64,000 bases of DNA from contig NZ_SZPZ01000002.1 of the NCBI RefSeq assembly GCF_005233875.1, forward strand, positions 1,488,001-1,552,000, in the 5' to 3' direction. Under the pieces are notes generated by a model. That model was not told where the DNA came from, did not search any database, and saw nothing but the letters and a program-made list of their open reading frames with translations. Shown here one piece after another: positions 26,228-35,891 of the stretch. The position numbers and the translations under genes were made by a program. Positions within the stretch are counted from its first letter, which is position 1. Each line of letters begins with the position of its first letter. Source of the stretch: Kribbella jiaozuonensis. Its GTDB lineage: Bacteria > Actinomycetota > Actinomycetes > Propionibacteriales > Kribbellaceae.

Positions 26228-27925
26228 CTACTTGAAGTCGGCCTCGTCGTAGGTGTTCCCGGCGCCGCTCTCGACCTTCGCCGCCTCGTCCGCGCGGAGC
26301 TCGACCCGCCGGATCTTGCCGGAGATCGTCTTCGGCAGGTCGGCGAACTCGAGGCGGCGGATCCGCTTGTACGGCGCGAGGTGCTCGCGGCAGAACGCCA
26401 GGATCTCCCCGGCCAGCTCCCGCGACGGCTCGTGCCCGGCCGCGAGGACGACGTACGCCTTGGGCACGGCGAGGCGGACCGGGTCCGGGGACGGTACGAC
26501 GGCCGCCTCGGCGACCGCGGGATGCTCGATCAGCACCGACTCGAGCTCGAACGGCGAGATCCGGTAGTCGCTCGCCTTGAAGACATCGTCCGAGCGGCCG
26601 ACGTACGTGATGTACCCGTCCGCGTCCCGGCTCGCGACGTCGCCGGTGTGGTAGTACCCGTTGCGCATCACCTCGGCGGTCAGCTCGTCCGCGTCGCGGT
26701 AGCCGCGCATCAGCGGGACCGGCGCCGGCGCCAGCTCGATGCAGATCTCGCCGTCGTCACCGATCACGTCACTGGCCGGATCGATGAGCGCGATGCTGTA
26801 CCCGGGCAGCGGCCGGCCCATCGAGCCGAGTTTCACCGGCTGACCGGGTGTGTTGCCGATCTGCGCGGTCGTCTCGGTCTGGCCGTACCCGTCCCGGATA
26901 GTGATGTCCCAGGCGTTGCGAACCTGCTCGATGACCTCGGGGTTCAGCGGCTCACCGGCCGAGATGCACTCGCGGATCTGTACGTCGACCGCGGACAGGT
27001 CGGCCTGGATCAGCATCCGCCACACGGTCGGCGGTGCGCAGAACGTGGTCACGCCGTACTCCTGCAGGACCTGCAGCATCCGCTCCGCGTTGAAGCGCGT
27101 GTAGTTGTAGAGGAAGACGGTGGCACCGGCGTTCCACGGCGCGAACACGTTGCTCCACGAGTGCTTGGCCCAGCCTGGTGAAGACACGTTCAGGTGTACG
27201 TCGCCGGGCTGCAGGCCGATCCAGTACATCGTCGACAGGTGGCCCAGCGGGTAGCTGACCTGCGTGTGCTCGACCAGCTTCGGCTGACTCGTCGTACCGG
27301 AGGTGAAGTACAGCAGGAGCGAGTCGTCGGCGGCCGTGTCGACCTCGGGGACAGGACCTTCGTAGCTCTCGGTGTCGGCGTACCGCAGCCAGCCGTCAGC
27401 TTCGGCGCCGACGGCGACGCGGATGCAGTGGTCCGCGATCCCGGCGTACCGGCCGGCGTCAGCGCCACTGGTCACGACTGCGCGGACGTTGCCGCGGGGG
27501 ATGCGGTCGGCGAGGTCGGCGTCGGTGAGCAAGGTGGTCGCGGGGATCATCACCGCGCCGGCCCGGATGCAGCCGAGCATCGTCTCCCAGAGCTCGACCT
27601 GGTTGCCGAGCACGATCAGCACCCGATCGCCCGGCTTCAGGCCGGCCTCGGTGAGCCAGCTGGCGACCTGGCGGGACCGCTCGGCCATCTCGGCGTACGT
27701 CCGGGAGGTGACTTGCCCGTCTTCCTCGACGATCGTCAGCGCGGCCACCTCGGCCTGCTCGACCGCCAGCGCGTCGAACCAGTCCCGCGCCCAGTTGAAC
27801 CGCTCGAACGCCGGCCAACTGAAGTCCCGGTACGCCGTCTCGTAGTCGTCCCGATGCGCCACGAGGAAGTCCCGCGCCTCACGGAACTCCCGGGTCACCG
27901 CCGAGGTGCTCTGCTCCGTCGCCAT
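26228..27925 (-). CDS. Acyl-CoA synthetase (AMP-forming, medium-chain type)
   Basis: 565 residues from the ATG at 27925 (MATEQSTSAV); an ATG at 27943 is also possible and would overlap the upstream gene by 8 bp. Adenylation motifs are complete: LLYFTSGTTSQPKLVEHT, DGYGQTETT, YHTGDVASRDADGY and the C-terminal catalytic lysine loop PKTISGKIRR. It activates a fatty or aromatic acid to its CoA thioester in the cytosol. Such enzymes are frequent targets of Pat acetyltransferases, and a Pat-like gene lies 1.1 kb away. Confidence 0.9.
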   Translation of the reverse strand: MATEQSTSAVTREFREARDFLVAHRDDYETAYRDFSWPAFERFNWARDWFDALAVEQAEVAALTIVEEDGQVTSRTYAEMAERSRQVASWLTEAGLKPGDRVLIVLGNQVELWETMLGCIRAGAVMIPATTLLTDADLADRIPRGNVRAVVTSGADAGRYAGIADHCIRVAVGAEADGWLRYADTESYEGPVPEVDTAADDSLLLYFTSGTTSQPKLVEHTQVSYPLGHLSTMYWIGLQPGDVHLNVSSPGWAKHSWSNVFAPWNAGATVFLYNYTRFNAERMLQVLQEYGVTTFCAPPTVWRMLIQADLSAVDVQIRECISAGEPLNPEVIEQVRNAWDITIRDGYGQTETTAQIGNTPGQPVKLGSMGRPLPGYSIALIDPASDVIGDDGEICIELAPAPVPLMRGYRDADELTAEVMRNGYYHTGDVASRDADGYITYVGRSDDVFKASDYRISPFELESVLIEHPAVAEAAVVPSPDPVRLAVPKAYVVLAAGHEPSRELAGEILAFCREHLAPYKRIRRLEFADLPKTISGKIRRVELRADEAAKVESGAGNTYDEADFK

Positions 27926-27935
27926 GTCGCGCACA

Positions 27936-28982
27936 TTACCCATTCAGTGCCAAAACAGCTCCTGTCACGACAAGTGGCGTGAGGATGAGACCGCGCCACA
28001 GGAACGACCACCACGAGATGTCCACCCGGGCGGCGTCGCAGCGCGCCCGCCACAGCAGCGTCGCCAGCGAGCCCCACAACGTCAGCAGGCACCCGCAGTT
28101 CACGCCGATCAGCAGTGCCATCATCCGGTGCGGGCTGCTGGACGCGACCGGCTCCATCGCGATGTACGCCGGGAGGTTGTCGAACAGGTTCGCCCCGACG
28201 GACGCAGTCGCGCTCAGCCGCAGCTCGGACGTGGTCCCCGCGACGCGCCGGAGCAGATCCTCGAGCCCGTGGGCGCTGAGGAACCCGACCACCGTGAACA
28301 GCACGACGACCGTGATGACGAGCTTGTACGGGATCAGCGACCACCGCAGCACGTCGCGCCGCCGGACCGCGAACAACACGACCAGCACGATCGCCCCGAT
28401 GCTCGCCGGGTACGCGACCTCGACGCCCGACACGAACGCAGGCCCCAGCAGCACACACACGCCCGCTGAGCCCCAGAACAGCACCTTGTCCTCGACCGGC
28501 GGCGTCGGCGGTACGGCGTACTTCCGGCGCAGGTCCCGGTGGAAGAGGACCGCGAGTACGACGACCGTGATCAGGATCGACGCGATCGCGGGACGCCAGC
28601 TGACCGAGATGAAGGAGGTGTCCAACTGGCGGAACTGATGGAGGGCGAGCAGGTTCGTGAGATTGGACACGGGCAGTAGCAAGGACGCCGTACCAGCCAG
28701 CCAGACCGTGGTGAACGCGAACAGCTTCGGCGGGATCTCCAGCTGGCGAGCCATCGACAGCACGACCGGCGTCAGCAGCACCGCGCAGGTGTCCAACGAC
28801 AGCACGATTGTGAGCCCGGTGGCGAGCGCGACGACCAGCAGCCAGAGCCGCCAGACCCGGCCGCGGGCGAGGTGCGCGGCCTCCCGCGCCGCGACGTCGA
28901 ACACCTTGGCCTGGTCGGCCAGCTCGGCGATGACGGTCACGGCGATCAGGAAGACCAGCACCGGCGCGATGCGCTCGACCAA
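27936..28982 (-). CDS. ArsB/SLC13-type anion permease
   Basis: 348 residues, almost entirely membrane helices, with the ion-transporter signatures VLSLDTCAVLLTPVVL, LLLPVSNLTNLLAL and a second half ending NLFDNLPAYIAM. This layout fits the ArsB/CitMHS/SLC13 superfamily. The only in-frame start near the 5' end is TTG at 28982, behind an in-frame stop, so the protein may lack one N-terminal helix seen in longer relatives. The anion (arsenite, dicarboxylate or other) is not evident; no arsenic genes are nearby. Confidence 0.75.
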   Translation of the reverse strand: MVERIAPVLVFLIAVTVIAELADQAKVFDVAAREAAHLARGRVWRLWLLVVALATGLTIVLSLDTCAVLLTPVVLSMARQLEIPPKLFAFTTVWLAGTASLLLPVSNLTNLLALHQFRQLDTSFISVSWRPAIASILITVVVLAVLFHRDLRRKYAVPPTPPVEDKVLFWGSAGVCVLLGPAFVSGVEVAYPASIGAIVLVVLFAVRRRDVLRWSLIPYKLVITVVVLFTVVGFLSAHGLEDLLRRVAGTTSELRLSATASVGANLFDNLPAYIAMEPVASSSPHRMMALLIGVNCGCLLTLWGSLATLLWRARCDAARVDISWWSFLWRGLILTPLVVTGAVLALNG

Positions 28983-29024
28983 TATTCACGACCTCCGGGA
29001 TGACTGTTTGAGTACGCTTGCCAG

Positions 29025-31721
29025 GTGCCGGACCAGTATGACCACGAGCTGCCGGACGGCTATCCGGCGGAGTACGAGGCCGATGTCGTCCTGCGGGACG
29101 GCGCGACCGCGCATCTGCGTCCGATCACGCCCTCCGACGCGGAGCTGCTGGTGGCGTTCTACGCCCGGGTGTCCGAGCAGTCGAAGTACTACCGCTTCTT
29201 TGCCCCGTACCCACAGCTATCCGATCGCGATGTGGCGAGGTTCACCACCGTCGACTACCACGACCGGCTCGCCCTGATCGTCACGGTCGGTGACGAGATG
29301 ATCGGCGTCGGTCGGTACGAGCGGACCGGACGGCATACGGCAGAGGTCGCGTTCCTGATCGAGGACGCGCACCAGGGCCGCGGCCTCGGGCAGCTGTTCC
29401 TCGAGCACCTGGCCCAGGCGGCGCGCGAGAACGGCATCCACCGGTTCGTCGCCGAAGTACTGCCGGACAACCGGAAGATGATCACGGTCTTCGCCGAGGC
29501 CGGGTACAAGGTCGCGCGGGAGTTCGAGGACGGCGTGATCGTGGTCGAGTTCGACATCGCGCCGACCGACACGTCGTTCGGGGTGATGCAGGCCCGCGAG
29601 CAGCGCTCCGAGGCGCTGTCGATCGCACGACTGCTGACCCCGTCGTCGGTGGCCGTGATCGGCGCGAGCCGGCGCGAAGGCACGATCGGCAACGCGCTGC
29701 TCCGCAACCTCCGCGACGGCGGCTTCCCCGGCCGGCTGTATGCCGTGAACACCGACACCAAAGCTGACGAGATCGAGGGCGTCCCGGCGTACCCGACGAT
29801 CCGTGAGGTGAGCGACACGGTCGACCTGGCGGTGGTCGCGGTCAAGGCGGAGATGGTCGCGGACGTCGTGCTGGACTGCGCGGCGAAGGGCGTGCGCGGG
29901 CTGGTCGTGGTGTCCAGCGGGTTCGCCGAGATCGGCGACGAGGGCCGGAAGCGGCAGCGGTACCTGGTCGGGCTCGCGCGCTCGTACGGCATGCGCGTGA
30001 TCGGGCCGAACGCGCTCGGCGTCATCAACACCGCGGCCGGGGTCTCGCTGAACGCCACGCTGTCACCGCTGATGCCGAGCAAGGGCCGGGTCGCGTTCTT
30101 CTGCCAGTCCGGCGCGCTCGGCGTACCGATCCTGGCCGACATGGTCGGTCGTGGTCTTGGTCTGTCGACCTTCGTCTCGGCCGGGAACAGGGCCGATGTG
30201 TCGGGCAACGACCTGATGCAGTTCTGGTACTCCGACGAGGCCACCGAGGTCGTCCTGCTGTATCTCGAGTCGCTCGGCAACCCGCGCAAGTTCAGCCGGG
30301 TGTCGCGCCGGCTGGCGGGGCGGAAGCCGGTGATCGCGCTGAAGTCCGGCCGGGCCACCCAGGGCGTGCCGGTCGGCCAGATGATCCGGCGCAGTAAGTT
30401 GCCCCCAGCAACCGTCGAGTCGTTGTTCCGGCAGAGCGGCCTGATCGGCGTGGACACCACCGGCGAGCTGTTCGACGTCGCCCAACTGCTCGCGCACCAG
30501 CCGCTGCCGAAGGGCCGCCGGGTCGCAATCGTCTCGAACTCCGATGCCCTGACACTGCTCGCGCTGGACACCATGGCGGGTTGCGGGCTCGACACGGCCG
30601 GCGAGCCGCGGAACCTGAGCGCGGACGCGACCGCATCGGACTTCGGTGTGGCCCTGTCCGAGGTGTTCGCCGACGACCGGGTGCATTCGGTCGTGGTCAT
30701 CTACACGCCGCCGGTCCAGTCGAACGGCGGCGAGGTCGCGCAGGTGCTCGCCGCGGCGGCAGCCGACTCGGACAAGCCGGTGGTGTCGACGTTCCTCGCC
30801 TCCCGAAGCGTGCCCGCCGAGCTGCAGGTGCCTGACGAGGACGGTGGTGCCGCGCGCGGATCGATCCCGTCGTTCCTCAACCCGCAGTACGCCGTCGGTG
30901 CGCTCGCGAAGGCAACGCAGTACGCCGAGTGGCGCCGGCGCTCAGACAGCCGGATCCCGGACCTGCCGGATGTGGACACCGCCGGGGGAGAGGACTTCGT
31001 CGCGGAGTTCCTGCAGCGGCATCCGGGCGGCGCTGATCTCGATGAGGCGGATCGGCAGCGGCTGCTGAGTTTCTACGGGATCAGTGTGCTGCCGGCGTTC
31101 CCGGTGCTGAGCGCGGACGAGGCGGTCGACCGGGCGGCGGATCTTGGGTTCGAGGTGATCCTGAAGGCGACCGCGGAGCAGTGGCGGATGCGGCCCGACC
31201 TGGCTGATATCTGGCGGCACATCCACGACGAGGACGACATGCGGGCGGCCTGGGCGGAGATGACCCAGATGTTCGGGGTCGCGTCGGATCCGGGGCGGGC
31301 GCAGTTCGTCGTACAGAAGATGGCGCCGCCCGGGGTGCCGGTGGTGATCTCGACGATCGAGGACGTGTCGTTCGGGCCGGTGGTGACCTTCGGGTTGTCC
31401 GGGGTGGCGACGGATCTTCTCGGCGACCGGTCGTACCGGATGCCGCCACTGACCACGCGGGACGCGGCCGAGATGGTCCGCGAGGTCAAGGCGTCGCCCT
31501 TGTTGTACGGCTATCGCGGCTCGGACCCGGTTGACATCTCCGCGATCGAAGACCTGCTCCACCGGGTCTCCCGGCTGACCCTCGACCTCGAGGAGGTCGT
31601 CCGCCTCGACCTGCGCTCGGTCCTGGTCTCCGCCGAGGGCGCCTGCGTCCTCGACACCACCGTCCGCATCGCCCCGAACGAGAAGCCACGTCAGGACACT
31701 CCCGCCCGTCGGCTCACCTGA
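29025..31721 (+). CDS. Pat-type protein lysine acetyltransferase: GNAT fused to an NDP-forming acyl-CoA synthetase-like region
   Basis: 898 residues from GTG 29025. The N-terminal GNAT domain (about 20-175, with DAHQGRGLGQLFLEHL) is followed by a CoA-binding domain (about 200-330, VAVIGASRREGTIGNALL), succinyl-CoA-ligase-like domains (about 340-640) and an ATP-grasp domain (about 680-890). This matches large Pat proteins that acetylate lysines of acyl-CoA synthetases. GNAT at the N-terminus is the Streptomyces PatA arrangement; in enteric Pat it is at the C-terminus. The divergent acyl-CoA synthetase cluster is a plausible target. Confidence 0.88.
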   Translation: MPDQYDHELPDGYPAEYEADVVLRDGATAHLRPITPSDAELLVAFYARVSEQSKYYRFFAPYPQLSDRDVARFTTVDYHDRLALIVTVGDEMIGVGRYERTGRHTAEVAFLIEDAHQGRGLGQLFLEHLAQAARENGIHRFVAEVLPDNRKMITVFAEAGYKVAREFEDGVIVVEFDIAPTDTSFGVMQAREQRSEALSIARLLTPSSVAVIGASRREGTIGNALLRNLRDGGFPGRLYAVNTDTKADEIEGVPAYPTIREVSDTVDLAVVAVKAEMVADVVLDCAAKGVRGLVVVSSGFAEIGDEGRKRQRYLVGLARSYGMRVIGPNALGVINTAAGVSLNATLSPLMPSKGRVAFFCQSGALGVPILADMVGRGLGLSTFVSAGNRADVSGNDLMQFWYSDEATEVVLLYLESLGNPRKFSRVSRRLAGRKPVIALKSGRATQGVPVGQMIRRSKLPPATVESLFRQSGLIGVDTTGELFDVAQLLAHQPLPKGRRVAIVSNSDALTLLALDTMAGCGLDTAGEPRNLSADATASDFGVALSEVFADDRVHSVVVIYTPPVQSNGGEVAQVLAAAAADSDKPVVSTFLASRSVPAELQVPDEDGGAARGSIPSFLNPQYAVGALAKATQYAEWRRRSDSRIPDLPDVDTAGGEDFVAEFLQRHPGGADLDEADRQRLLSFYGISVLPAFPVLSADEAVDRAADLGFEVILKATAEQWRMRPDLADIWRHIHDEDDMRAAWAEMTQMFGVASDPGRAQFVVQKMAPPGVPVVISTIEDVSFGPVVTFGLSGVATDLLGDRSYRMPPLTTRDAAEMVREVKASPLLYGYRGSDPVDISAIEDLLHRVSRLTLDLEEVVRLDLRSVLVSAEGACVLDTTVRIAPNEKPRQDTPARRLT

Positions 31722-31730
31722 CCCGCGCGG

Positions 31731-32243
31731 TCACCCCGTGCGCGTGTAGATGCCGTTCTCTCGCGTCAGGAACCTGGTGTCCACCAACTGCCGCCGCAGC
31801 GCGGCATGGTCGGGGTGCCAACGGTTGAGGATCTCGTTGACCTCGGTCTCCGGGTAGCTGCGGCCGACCTCGAAGTTCTGCGCCAGGTACTCGAGCACGA
31901 TCCGGAACTTGTCCGGGTACGTCGGGAAATGCGTCAGCCGCCCGTCCCGGATGAACGACTTCAGCACGTTGTCGCGCTCCGGATCCGGGTCCAGCGGCAG
32001 GCGCTCGGGACGGCTCTCGCGGACGGCGTCCTTGAACGCCGCCTCGTCCGCGGTGAACCCGTCGCGAGTGGCCTCGATCAGCCCGCCCTTGGTCAGCCGC
32101 TGCAGTGCCTTCACCACGACCGGCGCGGCGAGTCCGGTGCTCCCGGCAACCTGCTCGGGGGTGGAGGCGCCGAGGACGATCGCGGAGTACGTCCGCAACC
32201 TCGACGGTTCGGCCAGCAGACCACAGAGCTGATCGGCGTTCAT
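31731..32243 (-). CDS. Winged-helix regulator with a DUF2087 domain
   Basis: 170 residues from the ATG at 32243. The N-terminal half is an ArsR-like winged helix (EPSRLRTYSAIVLGASTPEQ). The C-terminal half is DUF2087 (RLTHFPTYPDKFRIVLEYLA, then YSETEVN-like YPETEVNEILNRWHPDHAALRR). The open frame continues upstream to 33254, but that part is antisense to the P1 hydrolase gene. It is divergent from that gene with a 33-bp gap, so it may regulate it. Confidence 0.85.
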   Translation of the reverse strand: MNADQLCGLLAEPSRLRTYSAIVLGASTPEQVAGSTGLAAPVVVKALQRLTKGGLIEATRDGFTADEAAFKDAVRESRPERLPLDPDPERDNVLKSFIRDGRLTHFPTYPDKFRIVLEYLAQNFEVGRSYPETEVNEILNRWHPDHAALRRQLVDTRFLTRENGIYTRTG

Positions 32244-32276
32244 ACATTTCACGCTAACGTTCACCGCAACCGGATT

Positions 32277-33341
32277 ATGATCCGCAGCATGCAACCTGGT
32301 CCGCACAATGCGATCACCGATGTCCCTGGAGTGCTTGTCGGTCAGGTGGAGCGCGTCGATGCGCCGTACCTCACCGGCACCACTGTCATCCACGTTCCGA
32401 CCACCGCTGTCGCCGGTGTCGATGTCCGCGGTGGAGCGCCGGGCACGCGGGAGACGGACCTGCTCTCGCCGGTGAACTCGAACGGCGGTGTGAACGCGAT
32501 CGTGCTGACCGGCGGAAGCGCGTTCGGACTGGACACCGCCGGCAGCGTGATGCGCTGGCTGGAGGAGCGCGGTGAGGGCGTCCGGGTCGGCCAGGGCGAG
32601 TACGACGTGGTGCCGATCGTGCCGGCTGCGGTGATCTTCGACCTCGCCCGCGGCGGCGACTTCAAGGCCCGGCCGGAGCCGTCCTGGGGAGTGGACGCGA
32701 TCGCCGCCGCATCCGACGGATCGGTTGCCCTGGGCAACCACGGCGCCGGGGCTGGGGCCCGGGCCCGCTCGCTGAAGGGCGGCGTCGGCTCGGCCAGCGT
32801 CCGGCTCGACGACGGTACGACGGTCGGCGTACTGGTGATCGTCAACGCGGCCGGCTCGACCGTCGACGCCGACGGGAACCTGTACGGCGCGCGGTTCGGG
32901 ATCGGTGACGAGTTCAGCCACCTGCGTACTCCGGTCGAGCCGCCGCCACCGGCCGCGCCCGGTCGCAACCTGATCCCGGGGCCGTCGATGAACACGGTGA
33001 TCGCCATGGTGGCCACCGACGTACCGCTCGACAAGGCGGCGACGAAGCGGATGGCGATGGTCGCGCACGACGGGCTGGCGCGGGCGATCGATCCGATCCA
33101 CACGCTTGTCGACGGTGACAGCATCTTCGCGTTGTCGACCCGGTTGCCGGACGACGACCGGCCCCGGCTGAGCGTGACCGATCCGATGGCGCTGGGGCAG
33201 CTGGAGACGCTCTACGCGGCCGGTGCGCGGACGCTGTCGCGGGCGATCGTGCACGCGATGCTCAACGCCGAGTCGGTGGAGACGCCGGGCGGCACGATCC
33301 CGAGCTATCGGGACGCGTTTCCGTCAGCGTTCCAGGCCTGA
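32277..33341 (+). CDS. P1 family N-terminal-nucleophile hydrolase (NylC/DmpA-like)
   Basis: 354 residues from ATG 32277; ATG 32289 (MQPGPHNAITDVPGV, the usual family start) is equally possible. It is a P1/S58-type autoprocessing amidohydrolase. The expected cleavage point is Asn239-Thr240 (GPSMNTVIAMVATD), as in nylon hydrolase NylC, rather than the Gly-Ser of DmpA. The alpha part has the GGSAFGLD and KGGVGSAS loops and the C-terminal part has AHDGLARAI and DGDSIFAL. Substrates in the family are peptides or amides. No strong ribosome site is visible in the short divergent gap. Confidence 0.85.
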   Translation: MIRSMQPGPHNAITDVPGVLVGQVERVDAPYLTGTTVIHVPTTAVAGVDVRGGAPGTRETDLLSPVNSNGGVNAIVLTGGSAFGLDTAGSVMRWLEERGEGVRVGQGEYDVVPIVPAAVIFDLARGGDFKARPEPSWGVDAIAAASDGSVALGNHGAGAGARARSLKGGVGSASVRLDDGTTVGVLVIVNAAGSTVDADGNLYGARFGIGDEFSHLRTPVEPPPPAAPGRNLIPGPSMNTVIAMVATDVPLDKAATKRMAMVAHDGLARAIDPIHTLVDGDSIFALSTRLPDDDRPRLSVTDPMALGQLETLYAAGARTLSRAIVHAMLNAESVETPGGTIPSYRDAFPSAFQA

Positions 33342-33361
33342 CGTACGACTTGAGTCGTACG
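33342..33361. promoter_or_regulatory. Perfect 20-bp palindrome between the P1 hydrolase and ABC exporter genes
   Basis: CGTACGACTTGAGTCGTACG has perfect 9-bp arms around a TG centre and begins right after the P1 stop codon. In RNA it would be a short stable hairpin, but no T-run follows, so it could be a terminator of the P1 gene or an operator for the ABC genes starting 89 bp downstream. Confidence 0.5.
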
Positions 33362-33449
33362 CCGGTGCGCCGAAAGGCATCGGAAGACGACGGTAAGACC
33401 GGTCTGCAGGCCGACGATCGCGGGCGGCGTACGCGGAAGGCTCTGGGCT

Positions 33450-34187
33450 ATGAACTTCCAGAGTCCCCAGTCGCAGGTCGTGCTCTCCGGTCATGGCCTG
33501 GTCAAGCATTACGGCAGCGTGGTCGGCCTGGCCGGCGTGGACGTTGCTGTCCGGTCCGGCGAGGCGCTCGCAGTCATGGGCCCGAGCGGCAACGGCAAGA
33601 CCACGCTGCTGCATGTACTGGCCGGAATCCTCACGCCGGACCAGGGGGAGGTGTGGCTCGGCGGTGAACGCGTGGACCAACTGAACGATGCCGCCCGGAC
33701 AGTACTGCGTCGGCGTCGGCTCGGCTTCGTGTTCCAGGACAACCAACTACTCGCCGAGCTGCCCGCTGATGAGAACGTGGCGCTCCCGTTGATGGTGGAC
33801 GGTCTGAGCCGTCGGGACGCGATCGGCCGGGCGCGGAACATGCTGGCGCAGGTGGGCCTCGCCGCTGAGGTTGGTCGGCGTCCTGGTGAGCTATCTGGTG
33901 GTCAGGCGCAACGAGTCGCGATTGCCCGTGCCCTGGTCGGCGAACCGCAGGTGGTGTTCGCCGACGAGCCAACCGGCGCTCTGGACGCAGCCACCGGCTC
34001 CCAGGTCATTGACCTGCTGGTCGGCGCCGCCACCTACCGCGGCGCCGCAGTAGTAGTCGTCACCCACGACAACGCCGTGGCAGCCCGCTGCCACCGAGTC
34101 CTCCACATCGTCGATGGCCGCGTGGGCGACGCACCGGGCGTCGGCCCGCTCCCCGGTGGTCCGCTCGGAAGCGGGGTCGTGCGATGA
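33450..34187 (+). CDS. ABC exporter ATPase
   Basis: 245 residues with Walker A (GPSGNGKTT), signature (LSGGQAQRVAIARAL), Walker B (VVFADEPTGALDA) and the His switch (VVVTHDN). It belongs to the MacB/LolD group, like the ATPase at 22344. GGAAGG lies 10 bases before the ATG. The stop overlaps the permease start (ATGA). No regulator is adjacent; the palindrome at 33342 is the only candidate control site. Confidence 0.9.
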   Translation: MNFQSPQSQVVLSGHGLVKHYGSVVGLAGVDVAVRSGEALAVMGPSGNGKTTLLHVLAGILTPDQGEVWLGGERVDQLNDAARTVLRRRRLGFVFQDNQLLAELPADENVALPLMVDGLSRRDAIGRARNMLAQVGLAAEVGRRPGELSGGQAQRVAIARALVGEPQVVFADEPTGALDAATGSQVIDLLVGAATYRGAAVVVVTHDNAVAARCHRVLHIVDGRVGDAPGVGPLPGGPLGSGVVR

Positions 34188-35833
34188 ATCCGATGACTGA
34201 TCTCGGCCTGCGCTTCGTCCGTCGGCCTGGGCCCGGTGGCCGGGCCGCCAACCTGGCAGCGCTCGGTGCGACGGCGGTCGTCGCACTCCTCGTCACCTTC
34301 CTGATCGCCGGCTCACTCGGACTCTCGCACCGGTCGGAGCGCATCGGCTGGCGGAGTGCGGACAAGGCCGACCCGGCGACCGCGATCGGTGCCTTGAACC
34401 TCGACGACGACCAGCGCGTGGACGGTCACCGCCTGAGCGTCCTCGGCCTCGCCACACTCAAGCCCAACGAACTCCCGCCACCACCCGGCCTCGACCACAC
34501 CCCGAAGCCCGGCGAGGTCTTCGTCTCGCCCGAGGTCGCCAAGCACTGGCCCAGCCTCAGCACGAAGTACGGCGTTGCGCAGCCGACCGGCGTGATCAGC
34601 GCGAAGGGGCTGTCCTCGCCGGAAGAGTTCATCGTCATCCGCGGCGTCCAAACGATCCCGGCCGACGAGCACCCGCAGTACGTGAGCAGCTGGAACGAGA
34701 AGGTCTGGGACAGCCGTATGGTCGGCCTGTTGATCGCCGTGGCCTTCGGCATCACGCTGGTGCTGTTCCCGATCCTCAGCCTCGTCGGCCAAGCCGCAGG
34801 TGTCGCCGCCAAGCGCCGCGAACACAGACTGGCCGCACTGCGTCTCGCAGGCGCCACACGGACGCAGGTCCTTTGGCTGAGCGCTGTAGAGCAGGCCGTC
34901 CTAGCCCTGGCCGGCGCAGTGGTCGGACTGGTCGGCTACACCGTTCTCAGTCCACTGATCGCCCGCATCCCGCTCGGCGGCGGACGCTGGTACGTCGGTG
35001 ACATCACCGTCAACTGGTGGACGGTCCTCGTCGTCCTGGTCGCCGTACCCGTTCTGTCTGTAGTGAGCGCGCTGATCGGACTCGGCCGCGTCAGCATCAC
35101 CCCGCTGGGCGTTGTCCGCGGCCAGACCCGCAAGGGCGTCAGCGTCCTGCGCATCGGCTTGCTGGTCATCGGTCCGGTCATCCTGGCGTACTACGGGATG
35201 CAGGCAGCTCTCCTGCCCTTGCTGATCGGTGTCGGGTTCGCTGCGCTCGCCGTGCGCGTCATCGGCCCGTTCGCAGTACAGGTGGTCGGCAAGACGATGG
35301 CGAACCTGGCAAACGGTCCCGTGACGTTGCTGGCCGGTCGCAGGCTTGTGGACGACCCGAAGGGCGCCTTCCGTCCGGTGGCGGCGCTGGTGCTGTCCGG
35401 CTTCGTCACCGGCTTCATCTCGGTGTTCATGCCGCCCGGTGACGACGACCCGAGCTTCCACGACATGCGGATCGGTGTAGCGCTCCTGCTCTCGCTGGTG
35501 TTCCTGACGGTTGCAGCGTCGACGGCAGCCGGGGCGGTTGGTACTGCGCTGGATCAGGCGGCTCCGGCGCGAGCGCTGCGTCGGTCCGGCGTACCGCTGA
35601 AGGTGATCGAGCGGTCGGCGCGGGTTGCGGCCGTCGTACCGGTGATCGGGGTCGGGCTGCCGGTCGTCGGGTTCGGTGCGCTCTGCGGGCTGGCACTCGG
35701 CGGCGGCAAGGTCATCACGCAGGGCAACTCCGGCGTACTGCTACTGATCGGGCAGGTGGTGGCCGGTCTGGTCCTCGTCGCGGTCGCCGGCGCCGCCGGT
35801 GCGCCGGTCCTGCGGAAGGCGAGCGCGAACTGA
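34184..35833 (+). CDS. ABC exporter permease with FtsX-like domains
   Basis: 549 residues with a first membrane helix near 25-45, an extracytoplasmic region to about 180, and two groups of helices with the FtsX loop pattern HRLAALRLAGATRTQVLWLS. It is translationally coupled to the ATPase at 33450. The substrate is unknown; related pairs move antimicrobial peptides or lipids. The second helix group is followed by a Gly/Ala-rich C-terminus. Confidence 0.85.
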   Translation: MNPMTDLGLRFVRRPGPGGRAANLAALGATAVVALLVTFLIAGSLGLSHRSERIGWRSADKADPATAIGALNLDDDQRVDGHRLSVLGLATLKPNELPPPPGLDHTPKPGEVFVSPEVAKHWPSLSTKYGVAQPTGVISAKGLSSPEEFIVIRGVQTIPADEHPQYVSSWNEKVWDSRMVGLLIAVAFGITLVLFPILSLVGQAAGVAAKRREHRLAALRLAGATRTQVLWLSAVEQAVLALAGAVVGLVGYTVLSPLIARIPLGGGRWYVGDITVNWWTVLVVLVAVPVLSVVSALIGLGRVSITPLGVVRGQTRKGVSVLRIGLLVIGPVILAYYGMQAALLPLLIGVGFAALAVRVIGPFAVQVVGKTMANLANGPVTLLAGRRLVDDPKGAFRPVAALVLSGFVTGFISVFMPPGDDDPSFHDMRIGVALLLSLVFLTVAASTAAGAVGTALDQAAPARALRRSGVPLKVIERSARVAAVVPVIGVGLPVVGFGALCGLALGGGKVITQGNSGVLLLIGQVVAGLVLVAVAGAAGAPVLRKASAN

Positions 35834-35891
35834 GCGTGGTTGTCCACAAGGGTCGAACGCTCGGGGTCGCGATCGTGCAAGGATGGGCTGC

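Noticed and set aside
31731..33254. 507-codon leftward frame
   Set aside because: Only the last 170 codons (DUF2087 regulator) are real; the rest is antisense to the P1 hydrolase.
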